A DNA stretch of 64,000 nucleotides. Source: Pseudomonas yamanorum. Lineage in GTDB: Bacteria > Pseudomonadota > Gammaproteobacteria > Pseudomonadales > Pseudomonadaceae. Numbering within the stretch: position 1 is the stretch's first letter; each line of letters opens with the position of its first letter. Positions 27,008 to 32,748 of the stretch are shown here, piece after piece. Position numbers and translations under genes: made by a program. The notes beneath the pieces were generated by a model, which did no database searches, had not been told where the DNA came from, and saw nothing but the letters and a program-made list of their open reading frames with translations. The DNA lies in the NCBI RefSeq assembly GCF_013386765.1, contig NZ_JACARE010000024.1, positions 125,294 to 189,293 on the forward strand, written 5' to 3'.

Positions 27008-27481
27008 ATGCCAGAACCGACCTTACTCAATAACGAAATCCGCGACATGCTGATGGATTGCGGCCTGTTCGACCCGTTGCTGCCGGAAGACTTCCATGTG
27101 GCGGCGGGCTATTTCAACATCAGCAGCATCGCCCGCGATGAGGTGATTTTCCTCGAGGGCGACGCCGGCACGTTCATGTGCATCATTCACAGCGGCCAGG
27201 TGGCGGTGCAGAAGACCAACCATGAAGGCCAGCGGCTGACCATCGCCACCTTGCGCAGCGGGCGTGCCTTTGGCGAGATGGCGGTACTCGATGGCGAGCG
27301 CCGTTCCGCCAGCTGTGTGGCGGCCAGCGATTGCGTGCTGTTGAACCTGGGCAAGGATTCCCTGGAAAAAATGCTCAACGACGCGCCGAAAATCGCGGCC
27401 AAGATCATCCGTGCGATTGCGATCGCCCTGTCCAAACGCCTGCGCATGGCGGACGGGCAATTGCTGTCCCAGCAGTTTTAA
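27008..27481 (+). CDS. Cyclic-nucleotide-binding domain protein without DNA-binding domain
   Basis: 157 residues consisting of one CAP_ED domain: FLEGDAGTFMCIIHSGQVAV, then GRAFGEMAVLDGERRSASCVA, which is the phosphate-binding cassette (GEMAxLxxxxRSA) of cAMP-type binding proteins. After it comes only a helix (AAKIIRAIAIALSKRLRMAD). The usual Crp/Fnr helix-turn-helix is absent, so it cannot act as a normal transcription factor. The RSA arginine is present, so nucleotide binding is plausible. Its stop codon overlaps that of the convergent proline-rich gene (TTAA at 27478-27481). Confidence 0.88.
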   Translation: MPEPTLLNNEIRDMLMDCGLFDPLLPEDFHVAAGYFNISSIARDEVIFLEGDAGTFMCIIHSGQVAVQKTNHEGQRLTIATLRSGRAFGEMAVLDGERRSASCVAASDCVLLNLGKDSLEKMLNDAPKIAAKIIRAIAIALSKRLRMADGQLLSQQF

Positions 27482-27765
27482 CCGCCCGGGGACTTGGGCT
27501 TGATGTCGTTCTGCTGCAAGACGGGGATCGTCTGGTCCTTCGGCGGCGTCGGCAACACGATAGGCGCCAGCATCGGTTCACCGCCGCCGGAGGTCTTGGG
27601 CGTCGCCGGTGGCGTGACTTGCGGGTAAGGTGTGGGCGTTGCAGTACCCGGCGAACCCGCAGCGGGTGCGGGCGTAATCGGCACGGTTTGCGACTCCTGG
27701 GCCCCGGCCGCACCGCTAAGGGTGAGCGCGCCCCATACAATGACCGTTAGAATGCTGCACTTCAT
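27478..27765 (-). CDS. Small secreted proline-rich protein
   Basis: 95 residues starting MKCSILTVIVWGALTLSGAAGA, a clear signal peptide with probable cleavage after AGA. The mature part is low-complexity and rich in Pro, Thr and Gly (PITPAPAAGSPGTATPTPYP). No fold or catalytic motif is seen, so it could be a flexible periplasmic or cell-wall linker protein. GGAG lies 6 bases before the ATG at 27765. An ATG at 27777 is in frame but lacks a site. It is convergent and stop-overlapping with the cyclic-nucleotide-binding gene. Confidence 0.7.
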   Translation of the reverse strand: MKCSILTVIVWGALTLSGAAGAQESQTVPITPAPAAGSPGTATPTPYPQVTPPATPKTSGGGEPMLAPIVLPTPPKDQTIPVLQQNDIKPKSPGG

Positions 27766-27843
27766 CGATGGCTCCATGGCCTGACCGTAAAGTCGTAAGG
27801 CTACTCCCAACCGCGCAAGAATGCCCTTCCCAATGAGATTTCC

Positions 27844-28530
27844 ATGAAACGTTTCGTTCTGCTGGACACCACTCCGATCCCCGACAACGGCGGTGCCTTG
27901 TGCCTGTTCGAATACGGTGAGGATTTTGTCATCAAGATTCAGGGCGGTGACGGTGGCCAGTTGATGAACACGCGCATGCACGGTTCCGAAGACGCGCTGG
28001 CGGAGATTCCGTGCCGCAAGGTCGCCGGCCGGCCCGGTTCCCGGGTATTGATTGGCGGCCTGGGCATGGGCTTTACCCTGGCGGCGGCGCTCAAGCACTT
28101 GGGCAAGACCGCTGAAGTGGTGGTCGCCGAGCTGGTGCCCGGCGTGGTGGAGTGGAACCGTGGGCCGCTGGGGGAAAAGTCCGGCCGCCCGCTGTTGGAC
28201 CCGCGCACAGTAATCCGCCTGGAAGACGTGGCCAAGGTGTTGCAGGCCGAGCCCCAGGGGTTTGACGCGATCATGCTGGACGTCGACAACGGCCCCGAAG
28301 GTCTGACCCAAAAAGCCAACAGTTGGCTGTATTCCGCCGGTGGCCTCAGCGCCTGCGCCAAGGCCCTGCGGCCCAAGGGCGTGCTGGCGGTGTGGTCGGC
28401 CAGCGCCGACAAGCAGTTCAGCGACAAGCTGCGCAAGGCCGGCTTCAAGGCCGAGGAAGTGCAGGTGTTTGCCCATGGCAACAAGGGCACGCGGCATACC
28501 ATCTGGATTGCCGAAAAACTGAAAGGCTAG
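27844..28530 (+). CDS. Spermidine-synthase-like SAM-fold protein
   Basis: 228 residues. The Rossmann core is visible: VLIGGLGMGFTLAAALKHLG (GxGxG motif I near 70-80), VVVAELVPGVVEWNR (acidic residue of motif II), FDAIMLDVDNGPE (motif IV) and LRPKGVLAVWSAS. This is the class I methyltransferase/polyamine aminopropyltransferase fold. The substrate-binding gate residues of true SpeE are not obvious, so spermidine synthesis is not claimed. Related short proteins are annotated as spermidine-synthase-like or methyltransferases. Confidence 0.82.
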   Translation: MKRFVLLDTTPIPDNGGALCLFEYGEDFVIKIQGGDGGQLMNTRMHGSEDALAEIPCRKVAGRPGSRVLIGGLGMGFTLAAALKHLGKTAEVVVAELVPGVVEWNRGPLGEKSGRPLLDPRTVIRLEDVAKVLQAEPQGFDAIMLDVDNGPEGLTQKANSWLYSAGGLSACAKALRPKGVLAVWSASADKQFSDKLRKAGFKAEEVQVFAHGNKGTRHTIWIAEKLKG

Positions 28531-28665
28531 CGGTTGCGCACCACCTCGATTGAATTCTGACACTCCTCACCGGCATGCCCTGCGGCTGAAAAAGCCGGAG
28601 GTTTATTGGCCCGCAAGCAGCTAGAATCAACGCTATCCGTGATCCACTAAAAGACAGGAGCCATG

Positions 28666-29040
28666 ATGAGCTCGACCAACCCGCCCTCCCACACCGCCAA
28701 GCTGGACCGCATCCTCGCCGATGCCCAGCGCGACCGGGAAATGGGCTACCGCGACAAAGCCCTGAAGATGTACCCCCATGTGTGCGGCCGCTGCGCCCGT
28801 GAATTCGCCGGCAAGCGCCTGAGCGAACTGACCGTGCACCACCGCAACCACAACCATGACGACAACCCCCAGGACGGCTCCAACTGGGAGTTGCTGTGCC
28901 TGTATTGCCACGACAACGAGCACTCGCGGTATACCGACCAGCAGTATTTCGGCGAAGGCTCCACCAGCAGCCCGACGATTGCCAAAGCGACGCACAACCC
29001 GTTTGCGGCGTTGGCCGGGTTGATGAAGAAGGACGACTGA
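28666..29040 (+). CDS. yajD: YajD-like HNH nuclease
   Basis: 124 residues. A CxxC (HVCGRCARE), the HNH core (LTVHHRNHNHDDNPQDGSNW) and a second cysteine pair (LLCLYCHDNEHSRY) form a zinc-stabilised HNH fold, as in E. coli YajD. The biological target is unknown. AGGAG is 5 bases before the ATG at 28666 and only 2 bases before the ATG at 28663, so the downstream codon is chosen. It is followed by a REPIN-like element. Confidence 0.88.
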   Translation: MSSTNPPSHTAKLDRILADAQRDREMGYRDKALKMYPHVCGRCAREFAGKRLSELTVHHRNHNHDDNPQDGSNWELLCLYCHDNEHSRYTDQQYFGEGSTSSPTIAKATHNPFAALAGLMKKDD

Positions 29041-29079
29041 AGCAATGTGATGAACGACTTGCTGTGGGAGGAGGCTTGC

Positions 29080-29192
29080 TGTGGCGAGGGAGCTTGCTCC
29101 CGCTGGAGTGCGAAGCGCTCCCAAAAATCTTGGGGCCGCTACGCAGCCCAGCGGGAGCAAGCTCCCTCGCCACAGCAAGCTCCCTCGCCACA
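29080..29192. repeat. REPIN-like element, copy A (113 bp)
   Basis: Left arm TGGCGAGGGAGCTTGCTCCC, right arm GGGAGCAAGCTCCCTCGCCA, with an inner segment containing GAAGCGCTCCC and TTGGGGCCGC. It matches copy B at 57724-57836 at all but one position. At the right end an 18-base unit (CAAGCTCCCTCGCCACAG) is tandemly duplicated. It lies between two plus-strand genes. Confidence 0.92.
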
Positions 29193-29216
29193 GTGTTGCA
29201 CCCCATGCGGTTCAAA

Positions 29217-29247
29217 CTGACCGCCTTTCGAGCAATCCCCGTATAAT
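29217..29247 (+). promoter_or_regulatory. Possible sigma70 promoter for SpoU-type gene
   Basis: A perfect -10 box TATAAT is at 29242-29247, 30 bases before the GTG at 29277. A weak -35 candidate CTGACC is at 29217-29222 with a 19-base spacer. It would separate this gene from the REPIN upstream. Confidence 0.45.
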
Positions 29248-29276
29248 CGCCGTTTTTCTCGAAGGCACCCTCTCCC

Positions 29277-29744
29277 GTGGGCAATAAACGCTACAGCTGC
29301 ATCGGTCTGTATAACCCCAAATCCCCCGAAAACGTCGGCTCGGTGATGCGCGCCGCCGGCTGCTACGGCGTGGCCTCGGTGTTCTACACCGGCAAGCGCT
29401 ACGAGCGGGCCCGGGACTTTATTACCGACACCAAGAAGGTCCACCACGACATTCCGCTGATCGGCATCGACGACCTGAAAAAGATCCTGCCCCTGGGCTG
29501 CATCCCGGTCGCCGTCGAGCTGGTTGAAGGCGCCCGCCCTCTCCCCGAGTACACCCACCCGGACCGCGCGCTGTATATCTTCGGACCGGAAGACGGCTCC
29601 CTGGACAAGGAGATTCGCGACTGGTGTGAAGACGTGATCTACATCCCGACCACCGGTTGCATGAACCTCGCTGCCACCGTCAACGTGGTGCTTTACGACC
29701 GCCTGGCCAAGGGCAACAACACCCGCTCGGGTCCCAAGTACTGA
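29277..29744 (+). CDS. TrmH/SpoU-family RNA 2'-O-methyltransferase
   Basis: 155-residue SPOUT enzyme with the minimal catalytic domain only. Motif 1 is NPKSPENVGSVMRAAGCYG (asparagine and arginine of the active site). Motif 2 is LYIFGPEDGSLDKE. Motif 3 is IYIPTTGCMNLAATVNVVLYD, which forms the deep trefoil knot that binds SAM. The length is like TrmL-type proteins that methylate the tRNA wobble base, but the RNA target cannot be told from sequence. It begins with GTG; a TATAAT box is 30 bases upstream. Confidence 0.9.
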   Translation: MGNKRYSCIGLYNPKSPENVGSVMRAAGCYGVASVFYTGKRYERARDFITDTKKVHHDIPLIGIDDLKKILPLGCIPVAVELVEGARPLPEYTHPDRALYIFGPEDGSLDKEIRDWCEDVIYIPTTGCMNLAATVNVVLYDRLAKGNNTRSGPKY

Positions 29745-29813
29745 TTTTTTGGGAACATCCACGGCCTGTGCGCAGTCAGCTGCATATCACTAAGCCCTTG
29801 TTGGAGACAGATC

Positions 29814-30164
29814 ATGAGCGACAGCAAAACCCTGCGACCCGTTATCCGGTCCACGCCGTTCGAGCCTCAACCCACGCAAAACGTCCAGGGCTGGGAACGC
29901 ATCGGCTCCCTGGCCGGTGGCGTGGTGATGATGGGCAAAGGCCTGCGCCGTGGTGGCTTTTTCGGTTTGATTCAGGTGGCGATTGGCGGCGTGGCGCTGG
30001 CGCGCGGGATCAGCGGGCACAGCTCGGCGAAAGAGTTGCTGGAACGCAGCCGTCAGGAAATGAATACCGTACGGACCAAGATTGAACGCGCTGGTGAGGA
30101 ACTGAAAAACCTCAAGACCAAGGCTGAAGTGGCGGCAGAGAACGCCAGCAAAACCACAGGTTGA
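29814..30164 (+). CDS. DUF2892-like small membrane protein
   Basis: 116 residues. The segment NVQGWERIGSLAGGVVMMGK, then a Gly-rich helix pair (GGFFGLIQVAIGGVALARG), resembles the YgaP-like inner-membrane domain (DUF2892). The C-terminal third is a charged helix (LLERSRQEMNTVRTKIERAG) likely to form a coiled coil. Function unknown. GGAG lies upstream of the ATG. A REP hairpin follows the stop. Confidence 0.75.
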   Translation: MSDSKTLRPVIRSTPFEPQPTQNVQGWERIGSLAGGVVMMGKGLRRGGFFGLIQVAIGGVALARGISGHSSAKELLERSRQEMNTVRTKIERAGEELKNLKTKAEVAAENASKTTG

Positions 30165-30171
30165 ACCCGAT

Positions 30172-30243
30172 CCTGTAGGAGCCCGGCTTGCCGGCGATGG
30201 CGTCCTCAAGGGCCTCATCGCCGGCAAGCCGGGCTCCTGCAGG
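30172..30243. repeat. REP inverted repeat
   Basis: CCTGTAGGAGCCCGGCTTGC pairs with GCAAGCCGGGCTCCTGCAGG (one mismatch) around a central segment. It fills the convergent gap between the DUF2892-like gene and the M61-like gene. Its core differs from the other REPs in this window. Confidence 0.85.
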
Positions 30244-30245
30244 GA

Positions 30246-31481
30246 TCAGCGCAGCAGCTTGCTGTCGAGCACCACCGACGACTCCCCGATAATGCTCTCC
30301 CCCAGCTGCACAAACTCCTTCGTGCTGATGCTGTTCATGCGCATCACCGCCTGGGTCAGGTCATCCAGCGAACGTTTGTTGTGGGTTTTCACACGAATCT
30401 CGCGGTCCAGCTCCTGCAACAACACCACCGCCCGTGCCACCGTCGCGCTGTTGGCGTGTTCGACCCGCAGGCTGGTCACGTCCTTGCCTTCCTGGGCCAG
30501 CTTGGCCTGGATAGCGGCGTAACGATCGTCACTGATCCCGCCGGCACGACGCATCAATTCAATGGCGTAATACTGCGCCAAGCCCTCGCTGATCCAGTCG
30601 CTGCCCTGATGGTCGTTGAAGCGACCGATGGCCTGCACCACTTCACGGAGCAACGGGCTGCTGCCGTTTTCGCTGACCAGCGGCGTGCGGCTGTTGAGGT
30701 AGATCGAATCCCGCGCCGAGAACGCACCGCGACGCATCGGATCACTGGCGCCCACCACCAACAGTTTCGCCGGATGCCGCGGGAAGGCCGCTTGCATTTG
30801 AGGCCAGACAAACGTCAGCAAGGTCAGCACGTCCATGCGGTGCATGCCCTGCCCCTTGGGTGACGCCACGGTGATTTCAGTCTCGCCCAGGCGCATCCTG
30901 CGGCTGCCCAGGTTGCCGGCGAGCATCCAGCCAGTGGGCCGGTCAAACAGGCGGGACACGTTGTCGATGCGGAATTTATTCTTGCCGACGCGCGGCCAGG
31001 CCGTCTCGACGCTTTTCCAGCCGGTGGGCAGTTCAAACACCAGGCGTGACACCAGCTCAATGCCGTCCTGCTGGTCGAGACGCGCAGCGGGCACCAGGTC
31101 CTCACCGCGAAACAGCGCCCAGCTCGGGGTCATGCGGGCTTCGTAGACGCCCTTCTTGCGCGCATGGCTCAGGCGTACGCGGTAGGTCAGGCTGGCCTTG
31201 TCGGCGCTGGGTTGCCACAGGCCACGGCTGTCACCCGGCGTATTGCCCGGCAGCACTTGCCACTGGCCATCGGCCTTGAAGTCGCTGTAGTCACCGTCGC
31301 GGCCCAGGTCGAAGTTGAGGCTGCGCACCGCCGAGCCCTGGGACAGGCTCAGGCGTACTTCAGCCTGATCACTTTGGGGCAACAGCTTGACGTGATAGTC
31401 CAGGTCGACTTTCTTCGCCCACGCCGACGTACTCAATGCCAACAACAGCAGGCTTGCCGCCAGCCTGGCTCCAACCGTCAT
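30246..31481 (-). CDS. M61-like secreted protein with degenerate zinc motif
   Basis: 411 residues with a signal peptide (MTVGARLAASLLLLALSTSA, cleavage near AWA). The layout resembles M61 glycyl-aminopeptidase-like proteins: an N-terminal beta domain, then a catalytic-like domain. At the place of the HExxH zinc motif it reads REVVQ (279-283), with both histidines lost, while the downstream WISEG glutamate (E299) and AQYYAIELMRR remain. It is therefore probably a non-catalytic relative. GGAG is 5 bases before the ATG at 31481; a GTG two codons earlier is less likely. It is followed upstream, on the same strand, by ycgN (12-base gap), so the two may be co-transcribed. Confidence 0.72.
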   Translation of the reverse strand: MTVGARLAASLLLLALSTSAWAKKVDLDYHVKLLPQSDQAEVRLSLSQGSAVRSLNFDLGRDGDYSDFKADGQWQVLPGNTPGDSRGLWQPSADKASLTYRVRLSHARKKGVYEARMTPSWALFRGEDLVPAARLDQQDGIELVSRLVFELPTGWKSVETAWPRVGKNKFRIDNVSRLFDRPTGWMLAGNLGSRRMRLGETEITVASPKGQGMHRMDVLTLLTFVWPQMQAAFPRHPAKLLVVGASDPMRRGAFSARDSIYLNSRTPLVSENGSSPLLREVVQAIGRFNDHQGSDWISEGLAQYYAIELMRRAGGISDDRYAAIQAKLAQEGKDVTSLRVEHANSATVARAVVLLQELDREIRVKTHNKRSLDDLTQAVMRMNSISTKEFVQLGESIIGESSVVLDSKLLR

Positions 31482-31493
31482 ACACACTCCTTC

Positions 31494-31943
31494 TCAACCT
31501 GCGCGAAAAATCAGGTAATCCTCCCAGTCATCCTCGGGCACGCTGCCTTCGGCCAGCATGCGCCCGGACTGGGAAATGCGTTCGTGGTGCACCGCGTCGC
31601 GATCGCCGCACACCAGGTGGTGCCACAGCGGCAAGTCCTTGCGCTCGCTGACCAGCCGGTAGCCGCAGGTAGGCGGCAGCCATTTGAACTGGTCGGCCTG
31701 GCCCGGGGTGAGCTGGATGCAATCGGGCACCGAGTCCCGACGGTTGGGGTAATCGGTGCACTGGCAGGTTTTGAGGTCGAGCAGTTTGCAGGCGATGCGC
31801 GTGTAATAGACGCTGTTGTCGTCTTCATCCTCGAGCTTTTGCAAGCAGCACAGGCCGCAGCCGTCGCACAACGACTCCCACTCATCCTGGTCGAGTTGTT
31901 CGAGGGTTTTACGGATCCAGAAAGGTTCGACTTTGGCGGCCAT
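31494..31943 (-). CDS. ycgN: YcgN family cysteine-cluster protein
   Basis: 149 residues of the UPF0260/YcgN family. Conserved cysteines appear as LCDGCGLCCLQKLEDED, then RIACKLLDLKTCQCTDY and PDCIQLTP, probably binding zinc or an iron-sulfur centre. The length and order match E. coli YcgN. The role is unknown. The M61-like gene follows 12 bases downstream. Confidence 0.92.
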   Translation of the reverse strand: MAAKVEPFWIRKTLEQLDQDEWESLCDGCGLCCLQKLEDEDDNSVYYTRIACKLLDLKTCQCTDYPNRRDSVPDCIQLTPGQADQFKWLPPTCGYRLVSERKDLPLWHHLVCGDRDAVHHERISQSGRMLAEGSVPEDDWEDYLIFRAG

Positions 31944-32097
31944 GGCTCTACATCAATATCGGTATGTTAAAAGGCCGCCAGTCTAGTGCCCATGGCCGCC
32001 GGGGCCAAGCGCTTACGACTGTCGGTAGAACAAGACTTGTCAGCCACCCGGCGGCGCAGTAGCTTTGAGCCCCGGTTTTTTCATCAGGATCAGCCCA

Positions 32098-32691
32098 ATG
32101 AGCAGCAACCCACGCGTCGCCGACTACCCGATCCACCCACAATTCACCGACCGCTGGTCGCCGCGCGCCTTCACCGGCGAGAGCATTCCGGTGGACACCC
32201 TGTTGAGCTTCTTCGAAGCGGCCCGCTGGTCGCCGTCGGCCTACAACTCGCAGCCGTGGCGTTTTCTCTACGCACGCCGTGACACGCCGAACTGGGAGCG
32301 CTTCCTGGGCCTGCTGAACGAATTCAACCGTGGCTGGGCGCAGCATGCGTCGGCCCTGGTGATCGTGGCATCGAAGACCGACTTCCAGGTGCCCGGCGCC
32401 GCCGAAGAAACCCCGGCCCTGTGGCACACCTTTGACACGGGTTCCGCCTGGGGTCACCTGGCATTGCAAGCCAGCCTCAGCGGCTGGCACACCCACGGCA
32501 TGGCCGGTTTCGACCAGGAGCTGACCCGCAAGGAGCTGAAGATCCCCGAAGGCTACGCCCTGCACGCGGCCGTGGCGATCGGCAAGCTGGGAGACAAGTC
32601 GACCCTGGCTGATTACCTGCAAGCCCGGGAAACTCCGAGCCCGCGCAAGCCGTTGAGCGAGTTGGTGGCCGAAGGCGATTTCAGCCTCTAG
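32098..32691 (+). CDS. Nitroreductase family protein
   Basis: 197 residues with the FMN-binding nitroreductase fold. The opening FTDRWSPRAFTGESIP and FEAARWSPSAYNSQPWRF (FMN phosphate and isoalloxazine contacts) are typical. GSAWGHLALQASLSGWHTHG and a C-terminal KxPLxELV stretch fit the family. It probably reduces quinones, nitro compounds or similar with NAD(P)H as a homodimer. I chose the ATG at 32098 because AGGA precedes it; an ATG 33 bases upstream lacks a site. It is divergent from ycgN. Confidence 0.9.
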   Translation: MSSNPRVADYPIHPQFTDRWSPRAFTGESIPVDTLLSFFEAARWSPSAYNSQPWRFLYARRDTPNWERFLGLLNEFNRGWAQHASALVIVASKTDFQVPGAAEETPALWHTFDTGSAWGHLALQASLSGWHTHGMAGFDQELTRKELKIPEGYALHAAVAIGKLGDKSTLADYLQARETPSPRKPLSELVAEGDFSL

Positions 32692-32702
32692 GCAGAGCCT
32701 GG

Positions 32703-32736
32703 GAGTTACCGGGTCCTGGACAGACGCCGGTAACTC
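32703..32736. terminator. Perfect 10-bp stem hairpin between convergent genes
   Basis: GAGTTACCGG at 32703-32712 pairs exactly with CCGGTAACTC at 32727-32736 across a 14-base loop, between the nitroreductase stop and the kinase-protein stop. There is no T-run, so termination strength is uncertain. Confidence 0.55.
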
Positions 32737-32748
32737 GCAAACACCCCG

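Noticed and set aside
28445..29284. 279-residue minus-strand frame near the REPIN
   Set aside because: It translates the REPIN arms (LLPLGCVAAP-like string), as does the frame at 57.8 kb. The shared peptide comes from the repeat, not from homologous genes.
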